A stretch of DNA of 64,000 nucleotides from Apodemus sylvaticus (GCF_947179515.1 NC_067481.1:91698598-91762597); one strand, 5' to 3'; shown: positions 34,040 through 44,984, counted from the stretch's first letter. A program made the numbers and translations. Notes: generated from the sequence alone by a model not told the origin.

Positions 34040-34695
34040 CTTGGCCAGTGACTGCACCTCTCTCTGGTGGATGGACAGTGTCTGTGTGATCGGCATGGTG
34101 CTAACTGCTGCACCACTTGAGGCTCCAAGGTCCCGCCTCCCCCTGGTTCAGTCTCACCTGTGGCGCTTTCCATCCTTTCTGTCTCAGGCCTTGAGTCACA
34201 TTAGTCAAGACACCAGTGGGCTCCTATTTGTGGTTCAGGTCCCCTTCTTGCCTACGTAACTCAGGTGGCTAAAGCTTAGCTATGCATAGTCAAACCAACC
34301 CTTGTTTGACAAAATTGTCTAGAGGCATTCAGAAGCTGGTCGCTCTCACCCATAAGAAGTCACCAAGGCAGTTGGCACAGAACTGGTGAAGTAGCTTCCC
34401 GAGAGCCAGAGGGACCCGGGCTTCTTCCATCTTCTGGCATCATCCGTGGCTATATTTTGTGGTCTGAGATGATTACTGGGCAACCATTTTCACAGTTGGG
34501 AGTTGGTGTAAGCTGCAGTCCATTCCAGACCAGAAATAGGAGCAATGGGACTTGCTGATGGATTTGCTAGGGATCTGGGGAACAGAGCGGCTCCAAAAGA
34601 GACTCATGTGTAGCCAGTATGAGAACTGGCTAGATACTGATTCACAAAGGCCCAAAGGAAATGGTGAAGATAGAATCATAGAGCATATTAGCGTC
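34040..34695. other. Unique spacer between two solo LTRs
   Basis: Nothing recognised. Confidence 0.5.
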
Positions 34696-35005
34696 TGTCT
34701 TAGGGTTTTACTGCTGGGAACAGACACCGTGACCAAGACAAGTCTTATAAAGAACAACATTTAATTGGGACTGGCTTACAGGTTCAGAGGCTCAGTCCAT
34801 TAGCAACAAGGTGGGAGCATGGCAGCTTCTAGGCAGGCAGAGCTGAGAGTTCTACCTCTTATTTGAAGGCTGCTAGCAGACTACTGGCTCCCAAGCAGCT
34901 TAGGGAGGGTCTTAAAGCCCCCACCCACAGTGACACACCTACTCCAACAAGGCCACACCTCCTAATAGTGCCACTCCCTGGGCCAAGCATATACAAACTA
35001 TCACA
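34696..35005 (-). mobile_element. MT-type MaLR solo LTR
   Basis: On the minus strand it begins TGTGATAGTTTGTATATGC and ends CCTAAGACA, with TG..CA termini. It carries the MT blocks 'tggcactattaggaggtgtggcc', 'gtaggtgtgtcactgtggg', 'ctgctagcagcctt' and 'cctgtaagccag'. It is closer to the consensus than the LTR at 33.7 kb, so probably younger. The flanks (GCGTC, GTTTA) show no clear target duplication. Confidence 0.9.
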
Positions 35006-35630
35006 GTTTATGTAAGGAGGAGGCATTCAGGAAAGAACACTGCCCAAGCCAGGGTGTTGTAAGGAAAGACATCAGCAGGGCATGGGAGAGTGATTAAATC
35101 AAGGTGACTGTCCACCAGAGCCACCTGCTGGAATTGAGGACATTTGTCTTGACTCTGTCCCTGAATGATAGGTGGTATTCTCAAACTGCAGGTCGATATA
35201 TTGACTTAAAATGAGTCGTGGTCACTCTCGATGACAACACACAAGCACACATACATACAAGCACACACAAGCACAACTATAACAGAAGGGATACGATACA
35301 GTTTGCTAAAGTCTCCCAGTATGCACCAGGCATGTTTGTATACTGGGGAAGGATGTCATTATGGAGAATTCCCAGCACTGTCTTGTGTCGCATCCTGACA
35401 CACTCTCTGAGCTGGAGAGGTGTGAAGTCCAGGTCAGGACCCTTAAGCAAGGTTCCCACAAGAATCACATAGAAAAAGGTAAGCCTGGCACAGAAGACCT
35501 GAGACTGCCTCCTGTTCAAGTGAACAGTGGGCAAGGGTTGTCTTACAACAGAAAACAGAATTCTACCTAGCGTTGTTCATTCCTTCTGGCTTGCAGTTAT
35601 GCAGAGGATTTTTAAAACTCACCAATGGCC

Positions 35631-35635
<5 letters not shown>
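35006..35635. other. Unique noncoding DNA
   Basis: A moderate CTCF-like motif at 35117-35131 is the only notable item. Confidence 0.5.
35117..35131 (-). promoter_or_regulatory. CTCF-like motif, moderate
   Basis: The minus strand reads CCAGCAGGTGGCTCT, one mismatch (R to T) from the core consensus. It lies 112 bp from the right edge of the MT LTR. Confidence 0.45.

Positions 35636-35689
<54 letters not shown>
35636..35689. repeat. (TA)n microsatellite
   Basis: About 27 uninterrupted TA units. Self-complementary and able to extrude as a cruciform. Confidence 0.98.
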
Positions 35690-35691
<2 letters not shown>

Positions 35692-35738
35692 TGATCAATG
35701 ATATTTCCTCCCAGCAAAGAATCAAACCAGAGGCCATC

Positions 35739-36527
35739 CTACCTCTTATCTCTCCAGAAACACCTTTCTGCTATAGTGTTTGCTCTAGTCAATGGCTGTT
35801 GCCCTCTATTCCTGGGGAGAGCCTCTTCTCCGACCTTGCCTCCGCGTCTTGTGACATTTTTCATGGGCGTTTGGTCAAGATTTAGAGAAACATGTCGCAC
35901 GCAGTCCCTGCATGGCCCCTGCCCTGACTGGAGAGAGCTCTGTTGGACCCCAGTTAGCTTGGATTCAAGGGGTTGCACCAACTCAACTCCAGGGGCTGTC
36001 CTGTCCCCAGGGGAATGTGGCGGCCACTCTTCTGTGTTCTCTCTTGCAGGTAAGTCAGTTTCGAGCAGTCGAGGGGACTGTGTGATGACACCTTTGGAGG
36101 TATAGGAGCAAAGGTCGCCACAGTAAGACACCATGGCTTCATAGTATTTCAACTTTGTTGGGGCGGGCGACAGGCTGGGCTTTCTGTCCCATGGGAGATT
36201 TCTCTGGATCTGGAAGGTGATGCTGAGCCTAGGGGTCCCACTGAGGGCCCCTTGCCTTGGCTGGGGGAGACAGAGGGTTGATTGGTGGCCTCTAGTACCT
36301 GGCCCCAATGTCTGTGCATGTGGCTTGCACTGGGCTGCCTGCTCCATTGGGGGTACGGCATCTACCCACAATCCACCACATTGACGCTGAGGAGCTTCTC
36401 TGGGCAGCTTCGGATGGCTGAGACCTCCTGGCATGGATGGAGGGGACAGGACATTTGCCAAGGCCTCATCAGCCCTGCTCTGGAAGGCCCTCATCCTCAA
36501 TGGCATGCGGCCTGTTTCCAAACTCAT
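35739..36527 (-). other. Unassigned 262-codon open frame
   Basis: The longest frame outside simple repeats and L1. The predicted protein (starts MSLETGRMPLRM, ends ERCFWRDKR) is rich in Pro, Ser, Arg and Gln, with no membrane segment, signal peptide or domain I recognise. A plus-strand frame of 146 codons overlaps its start. GC content near 55% raises the chance of long random frames. No promoter or splice context supports it, so it is not called a gene. Confidence 0.18.
36031..36055 (+). promoter_or_regulatory. Candidate recursive splice site (ratchet point)
   Basis: A pyrimidine-rich run from 36029 ends in TTGCAG (to 36049) and is followed at once by GTAAGT (36050-36055). This is a strong 3' splice site fused to a perfect 5' splice site, the form (Y)nNCAG|GTAAGT seen at zero-length exons in long introns. 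A possible downstream donor, GAG|GTATAG, lies about 50 bp further on, as in vertebrate recursive-splicing exons. No good branch-point motif stands out. It would imply a plus-strand host gene. Confidence 0.35.
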
Positions 36528-36705
36528 GGCATCCCACCAGCCACATCACCCACTCCAGGTTCTCCCTCCCTCTCCATCGTCTTTCCCACCCATCACCTCG
36601 CGCCAAGGGTCCAACCAGTGGGAACAAGTTGTAGGCTCCTGTTGCCGGTGAGGAATGGGGAAAGGATGTTGAACTATAGCATTTTTTGTAGGACCAGGTT
36701 CCAAG

Positions 36706-36735
36706 TGACATTTGACTGTTAACATTGAAATGTCA
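36706..36735. repeat. Nested palindrome
   Basis: TGACATTT (36706-36713) and AAATGTCA (36728-36735) are perfect inverted arms. The centre contains TGTTAACA (36717-36724), itself a perfect palindrome. Confidence 0.85.
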
Positions 36736-37499
36736 AAGGCTTATGATGATGCACCTTCTAGGAGCACATTGGGCATCCAGAGGTGTCTGCGTGACCCAGA
36801 CTTTCTCCAGCTTTCCAGAAGTGGGGATAATCCATCGTTCGACCTATGTTCTCTCTGAAAACAGGTCCATGACCCTGGGTGTGGACCGGAGGCAGAGTAG
36901 AGCTGTATCTTGCATAGAACGGAGTGGGAGCTGGGCAAATTCTTTTCCTCGTGTTTTAAGGGGATAGAACATGCCCATCGTCTCATCGCTGTTCCCGGGG
37001 GCGCTCTAAGGCTCTCAGCTTGGGGCTTTTTATCCTTAAGCCTTAAGCAGGTCTTCAGGAAACTGAATGATTATAGTCTTATAGGACCCAGTGCTGAGGC
37101 AGGGAGACCTCAGAAGTGAACGGAGGTCCCCATGCCCTAACTAGGTTCTGGCCACAAAGGCCTGAGTCAAGCCCAGGTCCTTCTGCGTAGCTCCCTGGGA
37201 AGAAGCATGGTCACCTTTACTGCTGCAAGACCCATTGCGACTTCTATGTTTGACCCAAGGCTTCTGTCATTGTCTCTGGCAATGTGAAGCCATGGATCAG
37301 CATTTTCCAAAGTGTGGGCTTTATACTGTCAAACGTTAGAGCCCTGGCTGCCCCTGGGGCGTCCATAGTTCTGAGTATGCTAGGAAGGATCTCTCCATCA
37401 CCAGGTCACAAGTTTGTCTCAACCAGGCTTTGGGAGCAGATTTAAAGAGGACAAAGGTGTGGGATGAACCCCACTAATGGCAACACAAGAAATCAGGGG

Positions 37500-39095
37500 T
37501 GGTTAGTGAAGATTCCAGACCAAGCGGGATGCTATTGGGGATAAAAAGAGTGTTTCACATTGATAAAGGCTCAGTATCCAAGAAGACACAGACAGATGGT
37601 CATTAGGGAGTGTGTGCCTAACAACACAGCATCAAAATACGTGGCAGACAAACACCACCAGCAACAAACCATGATTGAACTTGGAAGCTTTAGCATCCAC
37701 CTCCCACAGATGCCCAGATCCCTCCGGAGAAGCCCATGAGAACACAGTCAGATTTAAAGGCGCTGGTGCTGTCCTCCAGCTGGGAACAATGGACTGCTAC
37801 GGACCAGTCATCCCACATGAACAGATTTCAAACTCTTCCCACTCACAGGAAACAGGCACAAGGTCACATTTGAGGCCTTTCAGACAAATCTTGACACATC
37901 TAAAAGAGTATAAATCATATCGTGTCTGTTCCCAAACCAGTCCAGAATTAAACTAAAAATCAATAACAGAGAGATCCCAGAAGATCCCTAAATGCTTGGA
38001 GATTAAACAACACTTTGCTGAATAACACACTGGTCCAAAATGAAGCCTCAAGAGAAATTTACAACCGTTTTGAGGAAAAGAGAGATGGAGACACAAGACA
38101 AAATGCTTACGGCACAGCAGGGAGGATGAGGTGAAGCACATTTATAACACTGAATGTGGCTTAGAAAAAATAATTAACTATCAATCATCTAAAAACAGAA
38201 AGAAATGGGTAATAAAAAATTAGATCATATATCTGTTAAATTGGAAACAGGAAGTCAACATGAGAAAATTAATAAAACCCAAAGCTGGTTCTTTGCAAAG
38301 GTAAAATCAGTAGGAATATATCTGGATAAGAAAGGAAAACGGAAGACACAAGTTAGTAAGATCAGAAAAGATCACATTGTAGACTATAAATGAAAATACT
38401 GTAAACAGCTCTGTGCCCACAGATTCCATAAACTATACAAAATGCACTGATTCTTTAAAGGATACAATGAGTTAAAAGTATGTACAAGGAATTACACAGC
38501 ATTAATTACCCTTTATCTGTCAAGAAATTAAATAAAAACATCAGCTTGCAAAACAAAAAACCATCCAGCCTAGATGGGTTCACTGGCTAATTCCACTATT
38601 TAAGAAAGAAATGTATCTCCTCTGGTTCTTTTTAGAATATGAAACTAAAGGAAAAATATTTCTTACTGTCTAATAGCAAAACCAAACAAGGACATTATCA
38701 GAAAAGAAAGCCACAGTCCAGTATCTCTCATGCACATAGATAACAAAATATTAATAAGCTGAATCTAACAACCCATAAGAAATATGTGCTTCAATAAAAT
38801 GACTTACTCCTGACATGTAAGGCTGATTTAACTGTCAAAAATCATTAATACACTCCAGCACATCAACTTAATAAAAAATATACCAATAGGTGTGGGGAAA
38901 GCATTTGACAAATATTCAACATCTATTAATGATAAACAAAGACGTCTCTCAGAAAACTGGGAACAGAAGAGGGTTTTCTTGCTCTGATAAAGAAAACCTA
39001 CTTTTTAAAATAATAATAATAATAAATCACAGTTAACATCTTATTCATTTTGAGAGGGTTTCCTGTGAAGGTCAGGAGCAACCTACCAATGTCCT
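37500..39095 (+). mobile_element. Old L1M, 5' part of relic (ORF2)
   Basis: A diverged mammalian L1 ORF2 in order. 'gtgtgcctaacaacacagcatcaaaatac' and 'ttgaacttggaagctttagcatccacc' belong to the endonuclease part; 'gattaaacaacac', 'aacccaaagctggttctttgcaaag' and 'agatgggttcactggctaattcc' follow. 'ctccagcacatcaacttaataaa' and 'gtggggaaagcatttgacaaa' lie in the reverse transcriptase part. Many indels; no intact frame over 100 codons. It continues beyond the GT tract. Confidence 0.9.
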
Positions 39096-39097
39096 GT

Positions 39098-39145
<48 letters not shown>

Positions 39146-39680
39146 TGTGTGTGTAAGAGAGAGTGTGTATGTGAGTGTGTGAGTGTGTGTGTGTGTGTGA
39201 GAGTGTGTGTGTGAGTGTGTGTAAGTGTGTGAGTGAGTGTGTATGTGTGTGCAAGTGTGTGTGAGTGTGTTGTGAGAGTGTGTGTGAGTGTGTGTGTGAG
39301 TGGGTGTGAGTGGGTGGGTGTGCAAGTGGGTGTGAGTGGGTGTGAGTGGGTGTGTGTGCGAGTGTGTGCGAGTGTGTGTGTGACTGTGTGCAAGTGTGTG
39401 TGAGTGGGTGTGTGAGTGGGTGTGAGTGGGTGTGAGTGGGTGTGTGAGTGTGAGTGTGTGCATGTGTGTATGTGTGAGTGTGTGTGTTTGAGTGTGTGTG
39501 AGTGTGTGAGTGTATGAGAGAGTGCGTGTGTGTGAGTGTGTGTGTGTGAGAGTGTGTGTGTGAGAGTGTGTGTGAGTGTGTGTGTGAGTGTGTGTGAGAG
39601 TGTGTGAGTGTGTGTGAGAGTGTGTGTGAGAGTGTGTGTGAGTGTGTGTGTGAGTGTGTGTGTGTGAGTGTGTGTGTGTG

Positions 39681-39731
<51 letters not shown>
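39096..39731 (+). repeat. ~635-bp (GT)n tract inside L1M
   Basis: GT repeats with frequent GAGT, GGGT, CAAG and TATG interruptions, and uncluttered (GT)n at both ends. In the L1M consensus only a few tens of bases separate the flanking blocks ('aatgtcctgtcac' and 'actggaagcctag'), so the tract arose in place. Alternating purine-pyrimidine DNA with Z-DNA potential. Confidence 0.98.
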
Positions 39732-39732
<1 letters not shown>

Positions 39733-41690
39733 GGAAGCCTAGATCAAGTAAAGGGAGGTAAGAAAAGGAATGAGAAGTGGAAAAGGGAAATCAAAGCCAC
39801 CATAGCTCACAGACAACATGATTTCTTTGGAACAGAATCTGAAGGAAGAAACAGAAATAATGGTGATAAGGCTGTGAGTCAAAAGACTAATGCCCAGAAA
39901 GCCCATTGCTTGTCTGTGCACCAAGAACAAACACACGGGACATGAGATCAAAACCCATCACCACCCACGGCAGCAGCCTAAGCTGAAAGTGTAAGTTGGA
40001 CAAAGTATACACTAGGGAAATTCAAACACTGGTGAAAATATAGAAGAATGAAAAAATATGAAGGGATGCTCCATGGTTACAAACGAGAAGATGTTAATTC
40101 CCCACAGCTGGATGAGTGGACTCTCTACAACCCCAGCAAGCTACTCTGTGTACACACAGACTCCTGAAGATTCTGTGGAAAATTAAAGACCTAGAGTACC
40201 CAACTCAAGCTTAAAGAAGAACAGAATTGGAGGCTGGCCCGATAAGCGTTCAGCACTTACTACAAGGCTACAATAATAAAGACACTATGATAATGGTGAG
40301 AAGAAAATATTAGAAATAGCTCAATGAACAGAAAAGAACATCAAGAAGAACTGCATAGATGTCATTGGAGCAACGACAAAACACCAGTCGTTTCCACAAA
40401 TAATGCAATGGAACGTCATATACAGGGGGAAAACATCTAGACACAGATTTCACTCACTGTACAACAATTAACTTAAAATAGACCACAGTCTTAGAGACCT
40501 AAATGTAAAGTTCAAACCAAGATCTTCTAGACTGTAACGTAAGAGAAAACATAGATCACCTTGAGCAAGGCGGTGACGTTCTAGATACAGTAGCAGAGCA
40601 AAAACTAAGGGAAAAAGACTTTGTAAGTGGGATGCCGTTAAAACTGGAAAACTGAGAAAATACAAGAAGACCAAGCATAGATCAGGAGGAGACATATGTA
40701 GAAAACATATCTAATAAAGAGCTATTATCCAACACACACAACAACACATCTAATAAAGAGCTATTATCCAACACACACAAAGAACTCTTTAAGTTCACCA
40801 ACATCAGAAAGAGTCGCTTCCTTCAAATGTCAACAGAAGAGCTGGCCAGCTCACCAGAGAAGATGTGCAGATGGAGAGAAATCATGTGCTATCCGTTTCA
40901 ATCTCCCACATCACTGAGGAGTTCACTGAGGCAGCCGGGGTGCCACCACAGTTCTTACAAAGCCATATCCACCGACAGTGTCAAGGTCTGAGGAGACTGT
41001 GGGCTGACCGCAAGTCCCATTCACTGACAGAGATGCAGAGGAGCACAGCTACTTCAGGAGGCAGCTTCCAGTTCCCTACAAAGTTCAACACCCCCTTCCC
41101 ATGTATCCCAGCAACCCAGCTCCTAGATGTTTACCCCAGTGAACTGAAAACATTTAATGCTGCCTCCACCATGAACAAAACCTACATGTAGCCACTTATG
41201 GTACCTTTATACATAACTAGAAACCTTTGAAAGCACCCAGACGTCCTTCTGTGGGCAAGTGGACTATCAGTGAGCCAGACAGGGGAATATTCATTCAGAC
41301 ATAGGAATATTCGATGCAAAGGGGTGTGAGCTGTCTAGAGGACACTTAATTGTACACTGTGAGTGAAGGAAACCTGTCTAGAAAAGCCACACCCTCTTTG
41401 ATCCAGCTATAACTCCATGACGTTCTGAAGGAAAAAACAAAACAAAACGGAGACACTGGAAAGACCTAGAAACTGTCAGGGGTTAACAGGAAGGAGGATG
41501 GATAGGCAGAGAGGGAGAGACGTAGAGGACAGAGGACATCACAGTGTGTCATCACAATGGCTGTCCAGAGGGTGCGCCCCACTGAGAGAGAGAAAGCCAC
41601 CTGTCACTTTCTGCTCAGCAGAACTACAAACCTACAATTACTCTAAAATATTCATTAAATAGAGTGAGTCACAATTTTACAGCCACCCTA
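39732..41690 (+). mobile_element. Old L1M, 3' part of relic (ORF2 end and 3' UTR)
   Basis: Collinear with the L1M ORF2 3' half: 'actggaagcctagatcaagtaaag', 'actacaaggctacaataataaagac', 'gacctaaatgtaaagttcaaacc', 'ctaataaagagctattatcc' and 'cccagcaacccagctcctagatgtttaccc'. The 3' UTR block 'gaaactgtcaggggttaac' to 'gattggataggcag'-like text follows. The element ends near 41690 in an A/T-rich stretch. With the left part it spans 4.2 kb. Confidence 0.9.
40710..40787 (+). repeat. 39-bp tandem duplication in L1M
   Basis: CTAATAAAGAGCTATTATCC followed by 'aacacacac' occurs at 40711 and again at 40750, identical over the shared core. The near identity within an old, diverged L1M shows a much later duplication. 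Confidence 0.93.
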
Positions 41691-41967
41691 TCGACAAGAG
41701 CTAAGAAATTTAATGAAGAATCACTAAGAATATGGGACAACAAGAACACACAAATACATACATATTTATTTAAATGGAATTATTTCCATATAGTTATATG
41801 TATATGTTGATGTGTATAATTATATGGAAAGTAGACTGATAAGTACCTTTTGTCAAATAGTTTAACAATGCCAAGAACAGTTGACCGTGACCCAAGGTGA
41901 ACCGGCAATGTCACTGTTGAGGATTTATCCTTAGGGAAATGCCTGAGTGCAGCCCTTAAGCCTTGGT
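41691..41967. other. Unique AT-rich spacer
   Basis: Nothing beyond AT richness (for example 'tatttatttaaatgg'). Confidence 0.5.
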
Positions 41968-42030
41968 GGGCTGGGGTGTGGTTTGGCGGTAGAGTGCTTG
42001 GCTGGTGTGAGGCCAGGGTTCAGAGGGGGG
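41968..42030 (+). mobile_element. ID-type SINE fragment
   Basis: 'ggctggggtgtggtttggcggtagagtgcttggctggtgtgaggccagggttcag' corresponds to the ID core ('gggctggggatttagctcagtggtagagcgcttgcctagcaagcgcaaggccctgggttcg'). Confidence 0.78.
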
Positions 42031-42493
42031 AAGAGGAGCAGAGGGCAAGGGGGTGGAGAGGAGAAGGAGACCTTGGCACCAGAGCATCCACACCATGACA
42101 CTTACCAGGTCTGTGGAAGCTATTCTTTGCTTAGAACACACCCGGCCATCCCGGTGGGATCCTGTCATAACTGGCAGGTACGTCTGCTTTTTAGGAAGCA
42201 GGGAAATCAGAGACCCAAGAGGAGGGAGGGGGGGAGGGGGAGCTCTCTAGATCTGGAAAGGGGTGGGTGAGATGAAGGAAAGTGGAAAAGAATCCAGATA
42301 CACAGTTAATCTTAAGGGTAAGGAGGAGCTGTCTGTCGGCTTCACGAAGGTATGACTATCAGTTGATACATAGAGGTCACTCAAAATGGCTCCCTGCCTA
42401 CATTCCTAAGACATGCTGGGCAGAAATGGCCTCTCTGATTAGTCCATTGTAAAGTGAGTTGAACTTCAAAATACACAAATGATGACAGGATAG
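42031..42493. other. Unique noncoding DNA
   Basis: No exon or repeat recognised; purine-rich around 42205-42290. Confidence 0.5.
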
Positions 42494-42722
42494 GGATGGT
42501 GGTGGTGGAGATGATGGTGGTGATGGTGGTGATGATGGTGGGGGAGGTGGTGGTGGTGGTGATAGTGATGATGATGATAAGGTGGTGGTGGTGGTAGTGA
42601 TGATGGTGGTGGTGGTGATAGTGATGATGATGATGAAGTGGTGGTGGTGGTGATGATGGTGGTGGTGGTGATAGTGATGATGATGATGAGGTAGGTGGTG
42701 GCGGCAGTGCTGGTGGTGACTG
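42494..42722 (+). repeat. (GGT/GAT)n trinucleotide array
   Basis: GGT, GAT and AGT triplets with a longer repeating block ('gatagtgatgatgatgat' then 'ggtggtggtgg') about every 55-65 bp. The minus-strand frame encodes only poly-His/Pro/Thr-type sequence. Confidence 0.97.
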
Positions 42723-42892
42723 GAGGAAATGAGAGTGAGAGGAAGGAGCTAAAAGGCCCAGAGGCTGAGAATTTGGAGCATGCTTTCTGGCTCACAGCTG
42801 GAAATGGAAGAAAATCAAAAGAGAGAAAATGGGATTTTAAGAGCTGCTAAGAGTTATAAATTGAAGAGCCCTTCCTGTGAGATTGAAATCCC

Positions 42893-42989
42893 TAGGGCTG
42901 CAGAGTGGCCTAGGGATTGAGAGCACTCGCTGCTCTATCCGAGGACTGGAATCACCTACCTGCTCCACAACCCCCACTCCATACCCCTG

Positions 42990-43030
<41 letters not shown>

Positions 43031-43185
43031 GCCCCGCTCCACACAGAGGCTCTCGGATGACTTTACCTCCAAGGTGCCCAACACACTCTCTGGCCTCCAC
43101 GGACATCCACACACACGTGCACTGGTGCAAATACCCCCAGACATACACATGCACATGAATAAGAAAAAGCCCAACATTAAAAAAA
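42893..43185 (+). mobile_element. B3 SINE split by a CA tract
   Basis: The left tRNA-like head is 'ggctgcagagtggcctagggattgagagcactcgctgctctatccgaggactgg'. The right B3 tail is 'ctctggcctccacggacatcc' with 'gtgcaaatacccccagacatacacatgcac' and an A-rich end. Between them a CA microsatellite (42993-43030) has expanded. No internal duplication is seen, so this is one element. Confidence 0.78.
42993..43030 (+). repeat. (CA)n microsatellite inside B3
   Basis: About 19 CA units in the middle of the B3 SINE rather than in its tail. Confidence 0.97.
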
Positions 43186-43214
43186 ATAATATTCCTTTTA
43201 AAAGAGAAATATAG

Positions 43215-43640
43215 GATATCTAATTGAAGTGTTTTAAAACGGTACTTATTAAAGCATACAATCTTATTCACTTTGACACAAGGCAAAATCCATGATCTGA
43301 AAACAGTTAATCCCCCCCCCAAAGTTTCTCCCTGCCCCTTTCTCCCCCTTCTCTAACCCTCCCACCCACCAGCCCCACCACAGGTGCATAAATGTCGCCC
43401 TGCTTTTGTGCGGTAGAACCTGGCGATCTCTAGTTTATGTGTCTCAGCTGCTCAGCGTTCAGCCTTCTGGCCGGCTAACTGATTGACACGTTCTGGGTTC
43501 CGTCTTCCATGTGACTACTTCCTGCAGTGTCCTGTTGTGTGGACACACCACGGCTTCTCTGCCCATCCACCTCACCATGGACAGGAGGCTGGACCATTTT
43601 GGACATCCACAGATAAAGGTACCTTGTGCATGAGGCATCC
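43215..43640 (-). mobile_element. Diverged L1M fragment
   Basis: 'taaagcatacaatcttattcac', the C-rich stretch near 43310-43380, 'ccatgtgactacttcctgcagtgtcctg' and 'ggacacaccacggcttctctgcccatccacctcaccatggac' follow the reverse complement of the L1M 3' region order. Diverged, so moderate confidence. Confidence 0.5.
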
Positions 43641-43862
43641 ATGTCTATCCACGGAGAGGCACATTTTTTACTCCTCTCAGACAGATGCTCTGGAGTTCAG
43701 TGCATGAACCACATACTCAGAGGGGGCTAGCTTAAAAAAAAAGTCAACACATTTTTTAAGTAGTTGCTCCCTTTTTACAGTCTACTAATTCTACTCAATA
43801 ATTAGAATTTATTTCAACTTTAAACTTGGCCTCCCAAAACATTACTAATGAAAATAAAAGCC
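43641..43862. other. Unique AT-rich spacer
   Basis: Nothing recognised. Confidence 0.5.
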
Positions 43863-44175
43863 CCAGAGACTCGGGAGATGGCTCAGTCAATGAAGTTCTG
43901 GTCATGTAAGCCCAAGGCCCTGAGCTGGGGGGACCCACAGTCCCTATGGAAAAAGCTGGGTGCAGCTGCATGCCCCCGAGTTCCTCTTGCTGGAGAGGCA
44001 GAAACTGGAGAATCCCTAGCTGAATCCAACTGAATTCAGGAGCTCCAGGGTTAGTGAGAGGCCCCCTCTCAAAAATAATGTTAAGTGACAGAGAAACACA
44101 CCTGGTATCCATCACTGACCTGAACATATATTTGTAAACATACAAGCACATGCACATATGAGTACACACAAGCAC

Positions 44176-44176
<1 letters not shown>
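43863..44176 (+). mobile_element. B4/RSINE1 SINE
   Basis: 'actcgggagatggctcagtcaatgaag' opens the tRNA-like head. 'gctgggtgcagctgcatgcccccgag' and 'gagaggcagaaactggagaatccc' form the B1-like part. 'aggagctccagggttagtgagaggccccctctcaaaaataatg' and 'gtatccatcactgacctg' form the right end. It has the same architecture as the copy at 12.95 kb, and likewise runs into a simple repeat. Confidence 0.88.
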
Positions 44177-44212
<36 letters not shown>

Positions 44213-44290
44213 TAGAGACACCGAGGAACAGAGACAGAGAGGGATACAGAGACAGATATCAACAGACAGCAGAGACAGAGACAGAGCAGA
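44177..44290 (+). repeat. (CAGA)n microsatellite
   Basis: About eight CAGA units, then degenerate GAGACA repeats. It is the expanded tail of the preceding SINE. Confidence 0.95.
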
Positions 44291-44984
44291 GTGTGTATCT
44301 AATTTTTTTAAAATGTGAAGCGGAAATACGCAAAGAAAAAAGCAATCGCATCTCCCACTAAGGTAAACATGACTGAGCTTGTAGGATGGTTTTGAATGGA
44401 AATTTACATCATCCGTGATGTAGAGACGAGAAGAGCTGAGTTAGATTCCATCTAATGTACAGAAGGGCTGGAGGACAGGACAGTCTAACGGTCTGGACTG
44501 TGGAGACAGAAGAGAGTCACCTGCAGAGGCAGTAAATGCCTCTTACAGAGAGGAATGCATTTTTAATTCTAATCTTGTCCTGACACCCTCAAAGATCCAT
44601 TTCCCCCAGAGGAAGGATGTGGGTCCTAGAACATTATAAATATATTCCTGGAGGGTCTTTCTTTCTCCAACTGCATAGACAGCTGGGCCCAGGTAAAGCA
44701 CAGATGATATCAACCCAGCCGGAATCCTTGGGGCTTAGTTGCTCTCTCCCTTTAACCTCCCCCCTCCCCCCCCCCCCCCCGCACCTCCTTAGCAAATGGC
44801 TAACATTTGTGAATGTTACAGCTGTCTCGGAGCCTTTGCCATCTATAATCTTCTACTCCCCCCTGCTGATTTTTTTCTGTTTATGTCTCCTTCCTGGACA
44901 TTACTTATTCTTTACTTTTAAATATTTGTATCCGTAAAAAAACAAATGAACGCCGGGGACAGATTTATAAAGAACGTTCCTGGA

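Larger units (their letters stand above)
35690..37499. other. Unique noncoding DNA
   Basis: Single-copy DNA with no family recognised. It holds the window's longest non-repetitive open frame (minus, 35739-36527), a zero-length-exon splice motif (36031-36055, plus) and a nested palindrome (36706-36735). Confidence 0.5.

Noticed and set aside
39072..39463. HTHT-type frames up to 126 codons
   Set aside because: Translation of the GT/CA tract inside the L1M relic.
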